Positions 1-10,244 of a stretch of DNA of 64,000 nucleotides are shown piece after piece. Each line of letters starts with the position of its first letter. Position 1 is the first letter of the stretch. This DNA comes from Muribaculaceae bacterium Isolate-036 (Harlan). GTDB taxonomy: Bacteria > Bacteroidota > Bacteroidia > Bacteroidales > Muribaculaceae. Under the pieces are notes generated by a model. It did not search any database and was not told where the DNA came from. It was given only the letters and a program-made list of their open reading frames with translations. The stretch spans positions 124,001 to 188,000 of the forward strand of contig RIAY01000006.1 in the NCBI GenBank assembly GCA_003833075.1, in the 5' to 3' direction. Both the position numbers and the translations under genes were made by a program.

Positions 1-229
1 CTGCAGAAGGTAAAAGCAGCCAAAGACGCTTCATGCGTGTCATATCCACCCCTTGACACAACTGAAAGGGGGACTGTGAGATATCGGCATGGCGTGGGGT
101 GGGCTGTTTGCTTCTGCACGGGTGTTTGGCGATACCAAGAATAGAGCAAACAGTGAAAACATCGTCCCACGCTTTTCCATTTTCATATCGCCAGAAGGGA
201 TGAACTGGCAATATATTTATACATTCCAC
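1..229. other. Window edge and leader of the first gene; no gene recognised
   Basis: No convincing coding sequence was found here. A frame is open from 89 into the next gene, but its first 47 codons do not resemble the start of a secreted protein. A short inverted repeat (CCCCTT at 49-54 and AAGGGG at 66-71) could form a hairpin. The left edge may hold the end of something outside the window. Confidence 0.4.
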
Positions 230-3091
230 ATGTTATTCCGTATTAAATTACAACAGATCTTGCTTCTATCGTTTGGTATATTATCATTTGCCACTAACGC
301 AGAAGTGATTGATGGCATCAATTACAGACTAAAAGTGAACTACACACCGAGTTCCGGCATAAATAAATACCAAGCCACAGTAATAGCACCTATTGAAGGG
401 ATGTCATATTGCGGGGATATCGTCATTCCTCAGACAATAAAAGGTTCAGATGGCAATACATATGTTGTAGAGACTACAGCCCAAAACGCTTTCAAAGGCC
501 AACATGAACTCAAATCCATTACAATAGAAAGAGATTTTTACCCAACTTCCACTTATATACTGGATCCTGATAAATATAAAGATGGATTCATTCGTGCAAC
601 CCAAGAATTTAAAGACTGTGACAAACTTGAAGCTATCAATTGTGAAAAAAAGAAAGGATCCACAAGTGACGGAGGGACATGGGAAAGCTGGTGCTATTCT
701 ATTAATGGCGTTCTTATGGAACAACCATTGGGCTCTTCCTCTATCTATACCTATGTTATCCCCTCAGGTACAATAAAAGAATTCGCATTCACCAAAGACG
801 GCATACATATAAGACCGGGCACATTCACACATCCTGACAATATTACTGCAATCACCCTTAAACCTAATCAAACCATTTCTACCAATGGATATTCATATTT
901 CGGCGCAATGCGTAACCTTGAAAGATTTAAGCTTGATGGAGAACATAACACTTATACTGAAATAGACGGTGTATTGTATTCCAAACGTGATGGCAACATT
1001 GTCCAATTCCCGGGTAAGCATAGGGAAAGCTACACATTGCCGGCATCCAACAAAATTCCCAATTACGCTTTTGCCGGATGCAGTATCGACAACCTTATTC
1101 TTTCCCCAGAAGTCGATGTTTTTTGGTCGTCAGATGCATTTATAAATTTTCACGGAACAATACATGTATTGGGTGAGATATCCAATAATTTGGCCTCATC
1201 TTTATCAAAAATAGACTCCGGTAGCAAAATCGAATGCCTTGGTCGATACGTAACTACTCTCCAAACAAAATGTAGCCAAGAAGTCAGCCCTCTCCACCCC
1301 GTTTGGATTGACAACCTTAATTCAGATTATCGTAACCCCAAATTCAGTCTTGCTTTTTCCGAAGACATAAATCAAACTGCGATTACATCCGTAAGCATAG
1401 AAGACAGGGTTATTCACCCAAATGCCGAAGGCTTCTATAACATAGGTACACTCTGCTCTGAAACGGGTTATAAAGTCACCATTACATACGAACAGAATGG
1501 CATCCAACATGTGGCAACTGATTTTTTTAAAACATCGGCACCTCAACAGTTCGAGACAGAAATTATCTCACTCACCCCATATTCTGTTAAAATTGGCATC
1601 ACCTGTGACAAAGCAATCTCAGATAACAACTCTGAAATTGAAATAAAATTAGGAGATTATTCTTATGAAAATGTTTATAAGACGGCGAAAGCTATAATCG
1701 TATCGCCTGGCAAATACGAGGTCGAATTCACTGGTCTTCTGCCAGTCTCAATGTACGCCTCCGTTATTCTTAAAATAGATGACAATACATATAATGCAAA
1801 TGAACTTCATTTCGCATACGATCTGAACAAACTTTTAGAACTCGATTACGAGGCAACACATACAACTGTTATTGTAAAAGGCTTAAAATTTAATGAGAGC
1901 TATCCTGACAATAATCACGTGAAATGGTCTCTATATTCTGGTGAAAATAAACTGACAAATCTTCCGTATACAATAAAGGGGCTTCGTCCCGGCGAAGCGA
2001 GAGAATCCATATTTCTTATTGCCAATCGTGAAAATTTCCCAGAATCAGATATTTGGAGCTGGTCTCCAAAAGCAGAAGTTTTCAATGCATCCTTAAAAAT
2101 TACCGATGTCGGACCATCCACCATTGCACTGGCAGTAGATTACCCAGAAGGGGATGCACCTGTTAAAACTATTCACATAAAAGGAGATAACAAAACTTTC
2201 GAAGGTTGTAAAGCCATTATATCCGGATTATCTCCAGAAACAAATTACTCTTTTAAGGCTCAAATAACTCTTGAAGATTCAAAAGGTAAATATTTCAGAA
2301 ATGCTTCAGCTAATGTTAATACTAAAAAATTGGAGCTATCAACATTACAACCTAAAAATGTCTCTGCAACAGCGTCTATTGTATGTGCAAACACAAATTT
2401 GTCAAGATATGAAACAGGCAGTGGATTTCAATGGCGTAAACTTGATGCCCCGGAATCACTGCGTTCTAATGAAGGCTTTGCTGCTATACATAACGGTACA
2501 ATGGAAGGCTATATTAAAAATTTACAGACCACATCTTATTATAAAGTTCGTGCTTTTTACAAAGATTCGAAAGATAAATATTATTTCGGCGATTGGGTAA
2601 CATTTGACCCGAGTGATTTCAGCTATTTCGAACCAACCGTTCATACATATGGCGTTGAAAATGTTAGTTACAACTCTGTTACAATGCGTGGCTACGTACT
2701 ACGTGGCACTGATGACATTATATCTCAAGGATTTGTATACTATCCAGCGGAATCATCAAAAAAATCATTCCGTTTAGTTTCAAAAACCGAATCTTCAAGC
2801 ATCGTATTGGCAGATGGTCAATTAATCACTGCCACAGTCTCAGACCTCATACCGTCTACAGACTACATTTGCACTGCTTTTGTAGAAACTGTCTCTGGAA
2901 TCAAATATGGAGAAGAAGTTAGATTCTCTACACCAGAAGGTTCCGGGATAGAGACAATCATACCTAATGAAGACGAAGTGAAACCTGTAGTCTATTATAA
3001 TTTACAAGGCAACAGCAACTCCGAACCATTTAAAGGTTTCAACATTGTTATTTATAACAATGGCACAACCAAGAAGGTTATGATCAAATAA
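230..3091 (+). CDS. Secreted BspA-like / fibronectin-type repeat protein with LQG C-terminal tail
   Basis: Predicted surface or secreted protein of about 953 residues. I chose the ATG at 230 because it is followed directly by a basic then hydrophobic signal peptide (MLFRIKLQQILLLSFGIL) ending near 'TNA'; upstream in-frame starts at 89 and 200 would bury it. The first third has the look of BspA-type LRR_5 repeats (short blocks such as 'IPNYAFAGCSIDNLILS'). The rest looks like several beta-sandwich, fibronectin-III-like modules (blocks ending 'LLPVSMYASV', 'LSPETNYSFKAQ', 'LIPSTDYICTAF'). The C-terminus has 'VYYNLQG' followed by a Lys-rich end, resembling the type-A secretion tails of Bacteroidetes. 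The gene is visibly AT-richer than enolase and its other neighbours, which may point to transfer. Adhesion is a family-level guess; no catalytic motif is seen. Confidence 0.7.
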   Translation: MLFRIKLQQILLLSFGILSFATNAEVIDGINYRLKVNYTPSSGINKYQATVIAPIEGMSYCGDIVIPQTIKGSDGNTYVVETTAQNAFKGQHELKSITIERDFYPTSTYILDPDKYKDGFIRATQEFKDCDKLEAINCEKKKGSTSDGGTWESWCYSINGVLMEQPLGSSSIYTYVIPSGTIKEFAFTKDGIHIRPGTFTHPDNITAITLKPNQTISTNGYSYFGAMRNLERFKLDGEHNTYTEIDGVLYSKRDGNIVQFPGKHRESYTLPASNKIPNYAFAGCSIDNLILSPEVDVFWSSDAFINFHGTIHVLGEISNNLASSLSKIDSGSKIECLGRYVTTLQTKCSQEVSPLHPVWIDNLNSDYRNPKFSLAFSEDINQTAITSVSIEDRVIHPNAEGFYNIGTLCSETGYKVTITYEQNGIQHVATDFFKTSAPQQFETEIISLTPYSVKIGITCDKAISDNNSEIEIKLGDYSYENVYKTAKAIIVSPGKYEVEFTGLLPVSMYASVILKIDDNTYNANELHFAYDLNKLLELDYEATHTTVIVKGLKFNESYPDNNHVKWSLYSGENKLTNLPYTIKGLRPGEARESIFLIANRENFPESDIWSWSPKAEVFNASLKITDVGPSTIALAVDYPEGDAPVKTIHIKGDNKTFEGCKAIISGLSPETNYSFKAQITLEDSKGKYFRNASANVNTKKLELSTLQPKNVSATASIVCANTNLSRYETGSGFQWRKLDAPESLRSNEGFAAIHNGTMEGYIKNLQTTSYYKVRAFYKDSKDKYYFGDWVTFDPSDFSYFEPTVHTYGVENVSYNSVTMRGYVLRGTDDIISQGFVYYPAESSKKSFRLVSKTESSSIVLADGQLITATVSDLIPSTDYICTAFVETVSGIKYGEEVRFSTPEGSGIETIIPNEDEVKPVVYYNLQGNSNSEPFKGFNIVIYNNGTTKKVMIK

Positions 3092-3461
3092 CACAAGTTT
3101 CAAATTATAATATCATTAGTGTCCACTAATGAAACAAACCATTGAAACCATTAAAAACCACTGCCCGTTTCACTCGCTTTCGACACACTGAAACTGAGCA
3201 ATAGAACTAAGAGCTTGTTTAAAGCATCCGACTTTCATATACCCCCTACTTTTCCATAAGTAGAGAAGCTAATAAATTTTTAATGGTTTTCATGGTTTGA
3301 AAATTTGTGTTGACAAAATTATTAATCTTTGTAAGATGAAGATAAAGAGTGGTTGTAAAATGGTTATGAGTGGTTGGAGCTAATACTTTAGTTTAGTTTG
3401 ATGGATGAGAGATAAATGGGAATTTAACTATCTTATCAAACTGAGTGCCTTAACAAATAAA
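3092..3461. other. Gene-free AT-rich spacer with a 22-bp inverted repeat
   Basis: No supported gene. Two near-perfect inverted copies of a 22-bp sequence lie at 3136-3157 and 3277-3298 (one mismatch, about 120 bp apart). A promoter-like stretch on the plus strand around 3305-3330 precedes a 15-codon frame (3336-3383) which is too short to call. Confidence 0.5.
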
Positions 3462-3492
3462 AACAGGGAGCGTCAAACCGGCGCTCCCTGTT
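3462..3492 (-). terminator. Intrinsic terminator of eno
   Basis: An 11-bp perfect stem (AACAGGGAGCG at 3462-3472, complement at 3482-3492) lies just past the enolase stop codon. On the minus strand it is followed by the T-rich run TTTATTTGTT. Confidence 0.8.
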
Positions 3493-3520
3493 CTTTATCT
3501 GTTTATAACTTTTCCGTGGA

Positions 3521-4948
<1,428 letters not shown>

Positions 4949-5022
4949 TCAAATTTAAGTAACTTTACATATTGAACTGATTTAAACTTTTTACGAACGT
5001 CCGTCAGACGGGAATAAATCAA

Positions 5023-6420
5023 ATGGCAGAACCTTGGAAAAATATTATAACAGACCTCGCCACAGCCGAACTTCCGTTCGAACTGCTTGCCGGGCAGAGA
5101 CTCCTTCTGGAGGCTCTGGAGTCTTTCGTGTTTTCCCCTGACCCGCGGCTGGCGTTCGTGCTCAACGGATACGCGGGCACGGGAAAGACTTCGGTCGTAG
5201 GCGCATTCATCAAGGCTCTCGACAAGCTGCGCCGTCCTGTCGTGCTCCTCGCCCCTACGGGCAGAGCGGCGAAAGTGGCGCAGGCTTTCTCCGGGCATCC
5301 CGCCTCCACCATCCACAAAAGGATATATCGCGGCGACTCCACCGACCCGTCCAACACCAGTTTCTTCCTTGCCCCCAACGAGCAGCGCGACACTCTCTTC
5401 ATCGTCGACGAGGCATCGCTGATAACAGACGCCCCCGGCGGCGGACGCTCGCTGCTCTCCCATCTGATACATCATGTGTATTCCGCGCCGGGATGCCGGC
5501 TGATGCTCGTCGGTGACGAGGCGCAGCTTCCGCCTGTGGGGCAGACAAGCTCCACGGCGATGAATCCCGACCGGCTACGCTCGCTCGGTCTCGACCCGAT
5601 CTGTTTCTCGCTCGAAATTCCGGTCAGACAGGACATTGAAAGCGGAATCATCCGCAACGCCACGTATATCCGCTACCTTCTCACCCATCCTGAAAAGGAT
5701 GCGCCGCCGGAGCTGTACGTGCGCGGCTATCCGGAAGTCGAGGCTGTCTCGTCGAGAGACCTTGCCGACAGACTTGCGGAATCCTGGAGCAAGGCGGGGG
5801 CGGACGAGACACTGATTGTGACACGTTCCAACAAGCGTGCCAACAATTTCAACATGGCGATCCGCAACCAGGTGATGTATGCCGAGGAACCGCTGCAGCG
5901 CGGCGACCGCATTATCATATCCAAAAACGATTATTACTGGGGGAAACGCAACGGCTTGAAAAGCTTCATCGCCAACGGCGACACGGCGGAAGTGATCTGG
6001 GTGGGTAAAACCGAAAAAGCCTATGGGAGATACTTCACCGAGGTTGAACTGCGTCTTGCCGATGGCGCCATTGCCGGCGCAAAGCTTATGCTGCGCAGCC
6101 TTGTCTGCGACGGACCGTCGATTCCGCGCCTTGAGATGGAGAAATTCTACAACCGCGTGCTCGACAGCTACGAGGGTGAACTCTCCCACAAGATAAAGGG
6201 TGTCATGGAAGACCCTTACTACAATTCGCTGCAGGCGAAATACGCCTACTGCGTCACGTGCCACAAAGCTCAGGGCGGACAGTGGAAGCATGTCTACATA
6301 GACATGGGCTCCATACCTCCGGATGCACTCGGCGCAGACTTCTTCCGCTGGCTCTACACTGCGATAACACGCGCTACGGAAAAGATATTCCTCATCAATC
6401 CCACCCTCCCCTTACGCTAA
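5023..6420 (+). CDS. RecD-like ATP-dependent DNA helicase (AAA/UvrD_C_2)
   Basis: A 465-residue superfamily 1 helicase resembling the RecD/exonuclease V alpha core. Walker A is GYAGTGKT at residues 49-56, followed by 'LLAPTGRAAKV' (motif Ia). Walker B is 'LFIVDEASLI', then 'LMLVGDEAQLPPVG' (motif III). The C-terminal 'VTCHKAQGGQWKHVYID' and 'YTAITRATEKIFLI' are the UvrD_C_2 motifs V-VI. It lacks the long N-terminal region of true RecD and no RecB/RecC partner is adjacent, so a stand-alone repair helicase is likely. Only 35 bp, made of heptamer repeats, separate it from the MgtC-like gene. Confidence 0.88.
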   Translation: MAEPWKNIITDLATAELPFELLAGQRLLLEALESFVFSPDPRLAFVLNGYAGTGKTSVVGAFIKALDKLRRPVVLLAPTGRAAKVAQAFSGHPASTIHKRIYRGDSTDPSNTSFFLAPNEQRDTLFIVDEASLITDAPGGGRSLLSHLIHHVYSAPGCRLMLVGDEAQLPPVGQTSSTAMNPDRLRSLGLDPICFSLEIPVRQDIESGIIRNATYIRYLLTHPEKDAPPELYVRGYPEVEAVSSRDLADRLAESWSKAGADETLIVTRSNKRANNFNMAIRNQVMYAEEPLQRGDRIIISKNDYYWGKRNGLKSFIANGDTAEVIWVGKTEKAYGRYFTEVELRLADGAIAGAKLMLRSLVCDGPSIPRLEMEKFYNRVLDSYEGELSHKIKGVMEDPYYNSLQAKYAYCVTCHKAQGGQWKHVYIDMGSIPPDALGADFFRWLYTAITRATEKIFLINPTLPLR

Positions 6421-6424
6421 TAAC

Positions 6425-6445
6425 CTGTAAACTGTAACCTGTAAC
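6425..6445 (+). repeat. Three tandem heptamers (CTGTAAM) before the mgtC-like gene
   Basis: CTGTAAA-CTGTAAC-CTGTAAC runs without interruption between the helicase stop codon (6420) and the next start (6456). It occupies most of the leader of the downstream gene. Confidence 0.8.
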
Positions 6446-6455
6446 CCATACCGAC

Positions 6456-7178
6456 ATGAACCATATCATAGACATATTCAATCAGATCAACTCACTCGAA
6501 GTCAACATGGTCAACTGCATGTTCCGCCTTGTGCTCAGCATGTTTCTCGGCATGATCGTGGGCGCCGAGCGCAAACGCAAGGGACAGATAGCCGGCATAC
6601 GCACATTCGCCCTCATCTCTATGGGCGCATGCCTTGCGATGCTTCTCTCCATCTACGTGCCCCAGGCGTATCTCGGACTTAAGAACGGCGACCCTGGACG
6701 CATCGCGGCACAGGTCATCACCGGCATCGGATTCTTAGGCGGCGGCGCGATGATACACATGAAAGGAGCCGTGCGCGGTCTCACCACTGCCGCCGGCATC
6801 TGGATGACGGCAATCATCGGCATGGCGGTAGGCATCGGAATGTATCTCTGCTCCATCGGCGCGACACTGCTGATTCTTCTCACCCTTGTCACTTTCGAGC
6901 AATATGAGAAACGGCGCAAGTTAGGACAGGAGTCGAAAGTAATCAACCTCACGGTCGAGGGGATAGTTGGCGACATAGAGAATTACCGCGAGGTGTTCAG
7001 GCAGCACAACGTGCATCTCTCGACGTTCTACATCGAATACGACTACGAACACAACCGCACCCATCTCGACTTCGTGGTGCTCGCCCACGCCTACGCCGAC
7101 CTCCTGCCGATGCTCAACAGCGTCGGCGAGGCAGGCGCCACGCGCCGCCTCACCCTCTCCAGCCAGATCGACATATAG
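6456..7178 (+). CDS. MgtC/SapB family membrane protein
   Basis: A 240-residue inner-membrane protein. The N-terminal 140 residues hold several membrane segments with the family signatures 'GAERKRKGQIAGIRTF', 'ITGIGFLGGGAMI' and 'GLTTAAGIWMTA'. The last 90 residues form a soluble ACT-like domain ('NLTVEGIVGDIENYREVF'). MgtC proteins are linked to magnesium limitation, often through modulation of the F-type ATPase; nothing here shows a magnesium sensor leader. It probably shares a transcript with the helicase upstream. Length is normal for the family. Confidence 0.9.
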   Translation: MNHIIDIFNQINSLEVNMVNCMFRLVLSMFLGMIVGAERKRKGQIAGIRTFALISMGACLAMLLSIYVPQAYLGLKNGDPGRIAAQVITGIGFLGGGAMIHMKGAVRGLTTAAGIWMTAIIGMAVGIGMYLCSIGATLLILLTLVTFEQYEKRRKLGQESKVINLTVEGIVGDIENYREVFRQHNVHLSTFYIEYDYEHNRTHLDFVVLAHAYADLLPMLNSVGEAGATRRLTLSSQIDI

Positions 7179-7311
7179 TGACACACTTGATTTAGAACAG
7201 CCTTCCGACCACTTACAACCACAAGACAACCATATTTGCTCTTGTAATCAGAACACCTTTTCATTATAAAAATAATTGTTATATGGTTGAAAGTGTATGG
7301 CGAATAAAAAA

Positions 7312-7340
7312 AATCCTGTCTGCATCACACAGACAGGATT
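7312..7340 (-). terminator. Hairpin terminator below a gene remnant
   Basis: An 11-bp perfect stem (AATCCTGTCTG and its complement at 7330-7340) is followed on the minus strand by TTTTTTATTC. It sits 30 bp past the stop codon of the remnant at 7370-7558, and so is the leftover terminator of a once larger gene. It may also end mgtC transcription from the other side. Confidence 0.75.
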
Positions 7341-7369
7341 CTCAATGAGCATATGAGTATGAAATGCTC

Positions 7370-7558
7370 CTATTTCACAGAAATCTTACGCACCTTATTG
7401 CCCTGATGAACAATATATACGCCCGGAGCAAGATTATCAACGGCCGCACCTACGTAGATTCCTGAAAGGTTATAAACGCTTACGGGCTGATTCTCGTCAA
7501 AGTCTGATATCAGCTCCTCTACGCCGGACTCCGCTGCAAATTCCGCAAAAATCCATCT
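7370..7558 (-). pseudogene. Truncated C-terminal tail of a secreted LQG-type protein
   Basis: Reading the minus strand gives 62 sense codons ending in TAG and bounded upstream by an in-frame TAA at 7559-7561, with no start codon. The translation contains 'VSVYNLSGIYVG', 'LAPGVYIVHQGNKVRKISVK'. This matches the tail of the intact gene at 7870-9336 ('EYYNLQGVRVAS', 'KGLYIVKQGNKVEKRFIK'). It therefore looks like the 3' end of a deleted gene of the same secreted family, still followed by its terminator. Confidence 0.75.
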
Positions 7559-7622
7559 TTATGCTAACCTAAGTTAAAAGTAAACATACTCTAATAAAAT
7601 TTCGATAAAAAAGGTGAAATAT

Positions 7623-7653
7623 TTTGAATTGTAATTAAATTGATTTAAATTTG
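7623..7653 (+). promoter_or_regulatory. Promoter of the chitobiase-domain gene (TTTG-N19-TAAATTTG)
   Basis: TTTG at 7623-7626 and TAAATTTG at 7646-7653 are spaced by exactly 19 bp, the Bacteroidetes housekeeping pattern. The start codon lies at 7870, so the leader should be about 210 nt. It contains a hairpin with arms CCGATG (7759-7764) and CATCGG (7774-7779). Confidence 0.75.
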
Positions 7654-7869
7654 CGAATAAAAGCAAGCGAAAAGGTTATTTATTGTCAACAAATCCGTTT
7701 GCGTTTTGACAAGAAGCCCTGATATATACTATCACTTACCTCTTCTTTCGACCTGCGACCGATGATGACACACCATCGGCAGTCGTAACCGGACAAAGCG
7801 ATCAATATATAGGAGATTATATATAATACCATTTAAATACAAACAATAATAACTTTAAAATCAGTATTT

Positions 7870-9336
7870 ATGAAAAAAATTCTACTTTCTTTAGTTACTG
7901 CGGGCGCAGCAACTTTCAGCGCCGGCGCTGAAAAAGTCGTTTTCATCGCGTCAGACGCATTCAAATTCTACGATGGTGATGCCCAGACAATAGTCAATAT
8001 TCCCAACGGATATTACCTCACCACATCTAATGACCGCGCTCCCGAGAAAGCTATTAAAAAGTCTTTGTCAAGCAGTGTCATTAAGATTGATGCATCAGGT
8101 GCCGGAGATTTTGGATTCAAAACTGTTTCAAAAGAAAACAAATGTTACTCTACATCCGGCAGCTGGAGATGGTATACGAATCAGGGCATGACATTCACTC
8201 CCGCCAAAGGCATTACCATGAAAGGCATTAAAATCAGAAGCCAGAGGTTTACAGCTAAAACTACTCCGGGCAATTATGTATTCCCTTTCACAAAGAATCC
8301 AGAAGACACAAAGATGGATGTTTCGAATGTGGAGAATATAATCCTTTCCGCTGAATTGAATTCGGCTGAGGCAATGGTACTACAGCCAACAGGACAGCTC
8401 CGCTGCTTTTACATTGAAGTTGAATACGAAGGAACACTCGCCCAGCCTTCAATGCCTGATTGCTCTGCACGCAAGCCTTTTGTAGCGGCTGATGAAGAGC
8501 TTGTTCTCAATTCAGATACAGGCGCGGATATTTACTATACGCTTGACGGCTCAGTTCCCACAACTTCTTCGACAAAATACTCTTCTCCTTTCAAACTGAC
8601 CGAAGATTGTGTTCTTCGCGCAATAGCTGTCAAAGACGGAGTGGAAAGTTTCCCATTCTATGCAGAGTATTTTCAGATTCCTGCCGGCACTAAAGTCGAC
8701 GAATTCGATATGAGCAACTGGGAGTCATTGACCAAGAAAGACGGTTCTGAATTCAAGGCGGCGGATTTCCTTAAAAAGGATACAGATACAGAACCCTGCA
8801 ACATGTGGATAAACATGAACGGTGTGGAACTTGCCGGAGCAAGCGGTTCTCTTCTCTCATTCAAGGATGTCGGAGACAAACAGACTCAGATTTTCAAGTC
8901 ATGGACTTTCGGCAACGTTGTTGAATACAGACCGAATGATGCCGCCAACACGTTTACTGCTACAGTTCCGGAGGGATGCACATTATCAAACGTTGTTATC
9001 GTAGGATCAAACATCGCAGACACCGAGACACCATTGAAGCTGGCAGATGGAGAAAAAGGGACATTCGCATTATCCCCTATAAACAAAGCCAACGCGATAT
9101 GGAAAGCAGGTGACAACGAACTTTCTGCGATTACATTTGCAGGAGGCACATATATAGATCAGATATATGTCATTTACAAAGAAAACGAAAGCGGCAGCGG
9201 AGTCGCCGGCATCGAGGCAGACGAGAACGCACCCGTGGAGTATTACAATCTGCAGGGTGTACGAGTAGCCAGCCCGGAGAAGGGTCTCTACATTGTGAAG
9301 CAGGGCAACAAAGTTGAAAAGCGCTTCATTAAATAA
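7870..9336 (+). CDS. Secreted protein with chitobiase/beta-hexosaminidase C-terminal-type domain
   Basis: A 488-residue exported protein beginning with a clear signal peptide (MKKILLSLVTAGAATFSAGA). Around residues 200-265 it has the CHB_HEX_C-type fold signature: 'ADIYYTLDGSVPTTSSTKY' followed by 'LRAIAVKDG'. The regions on either side look like beta-sandwich domains that I do not recognise. The last 35 residues ('VEYYNLQGVRVA...GLYIVKQGNKVEKRFIK') match the Bacteroidetes secretion/attachment tail. No catalytic domain is evident, so binding of glycan or surface structure is more likely than hydrolysis. It is monocistronic, with its own promoter and terminator. Confidence 0.75.
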   Translation: MKKILLSLVTAGAATFSAGAEKVVFIASDAFKFYDGDAQTIVNIPNGYYLTTSNDRAPEKAIKKSLSSSVIKIDASGAGDFGFKTVSKENKCYSTSGSWRWYTNQGMTFTPAKGITMKGIKIRSQRFTAKTTPGNYVFPFTKNPEDTKMDVSNVENIILSAELNSAEAMVLQPTGQLRCFYIEVEYEGTLAQPSMPDCSARKPFVAADEELVLNSDTGADIYYTLDGSVPTTSSTKYSSPFKLTEDCVLRAIAVKDGVESFPFYAEYFQIPAGTKVDEFDMSNWESLTKKDGSEFKAADFLKKDTDTEPCNMWINMNGVELAGASGSLLSFKDVGDKQTQIFKSWTFGNVVEYRPNDAANTFTATVPEGCTLSNVVIVGSNIADTETPLKLADGEKGTFALSPINKANAIWKAGDNELSAITFAGGTYIDQIYVIYKENESGSGVAGIEADENAPVEYYNLQGVRVASPEKGLYIVKQGNKVEKRFIK

Positions 9337-9357
9337 CTGAGCAATCAGATCCTTGGG

Positions 9358-9395
9358 AAAGGAGGGAGCCGCCATGCGGTTCCCTCCTTTTCTCG
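9358..9395 (+). terminator. Strong intrinsic terminator
   Basis: A 15-bp stem (AAAGGAGGGAGCCGC at 9358-9372, complement at 9376-9390, one G-T pair) with a 3-nt loop and a TTTTCTCGTT tail closes the upstream gene. Confidence 0.9.
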
Positions 9396-9397
9396 TT

Positions 9398-9468
9398 CAT
9401 CCCCATCCCATCTCGCCCTATCACGCCCCATCCAGCCCCATCTCACCCTATCTCACCCCATCACCCCA
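9398..9468. repeat. C-rich degenerate tandem repeat
   Basis: About 70 bp of irregular units of the form CCCATCTC-rCCCTATC; the complementary strand is rich in GGG(G)TGA runs. It spans the 3' end of the ZIP transporter gene (stop at 9461) and the convergent spacer. Confidence 0.7.
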
Positions 9469-10240
9469 GAACCACATCGAGCAGCATCATCAGCAGGAAA
9501 CCGACGGCGAAGCCAACGGTGCCCATATTCGAGTGGCTGCCTTCCTGCGTCTCGGGTATCAGTTCCTCGACCACGACATACATCATCGCTCCGGCGGCAA
9601 ACGCCAGCAGATAGGGAAGTATCGGCAACACCACGGACGCAAGCAGAATTGTGACTGCGGCGGCAATCGGTTCGACGACGCCGCTCAGCGCCCCGATGAC
9701 AAACGATTTGCGACGGCTGTTGCCCGCCATGCGCAGCGGCATCGACACTATCGCCCCTTCCGGAAAGTTCTGTATCGCGATACCCAGCGAGAGAGCAAGA
9801 GCCGCAGCCATAGGCAAAAAGGCGTTATGCTCCAGCGCGGCGGCAAGCGCCGCTCCTACCGCCATACCTTCCGGAATATTATGCAGCGTCACCGCGAAAA
9901 CGAGTTTGGCTGTACGCGACAATCCGCTTCTCGGACCTTCGCTCATGCCGCCGTCGATATGCTGATGCGGCACGACCATGTCGAGCGACAGCAGAAACAG
10001 TATGCCGACGGCAAAACCGACAATCGAAGGTATCACACTCGCTATCCCCTCCTTGCCGGTCATTTCCATAGAGGGTATAAGCAGAGACCACACAGAGGCG
10101 GCGACCATAACACCGGCGGCGAACCCGGTGAGTGTTTTCTGCAGCAACTGCGGCATTTCGCGCCGCATCAGAAACACACACGCCGCTCCCAGTGCCGTTC
10201 CGGCGAACGGCAACATCAGACCAATTGCAAGACCATTCAT
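9461..10240 (-). CDS. ZIP family metal transporter
   Basis: A 259-residue inner-membrane divalent metal transporter, probably zinc. I start it at the ATG at 10240 (MNGLAIGLMLPFAG); 16 further upstream codons would overlap the next gene's end. Transmembrane segments IV and V carry the metal-site signatures 'VTLHNIPEGMAVG' and 'IAIQNFPEGAIVS', with the His/Glu ligands in place. A loop with 'PHQHIDGG' precedes segment IV. It lies 4 bp after the stop codon of the flippase gene on the same strand, so the two are likely co-transcribed. Confidence 0.93.
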   Translation of the reverse strand: MNGLAIGLMLPFAGTALGAACVFLMRREMPQLLQKTLTGFAAGVMVAASVWSLLIPSMEMTGKEGIASVIPSIVGFAVGILFLLSLDMVVPHQHIDGGMSEGPRSGLSRTAKLVFAVTLHNIPEGMAVGAALAAALEHNAFLPMAAALALSLGIAIQNFPEGAIVSMPLRMAGNSRRKSFVIGALSGVVEPIAAAVTILLASVVLPILPYLLAFAAGAMMYVVVEELIPETQEGSHSNMGTVGFAVGFLLMMLLDVVLG

Positions 10241-10244
10241 ATTA

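Noticed and set aside
5575..6291. 238-codon open frame opposite the RecD-like helicase gene
   Set aside because: It is antisense to a gene with complete helicase motifs, and its translation has no domain-like pattern. GC-rich codons leave the opposite strand open.
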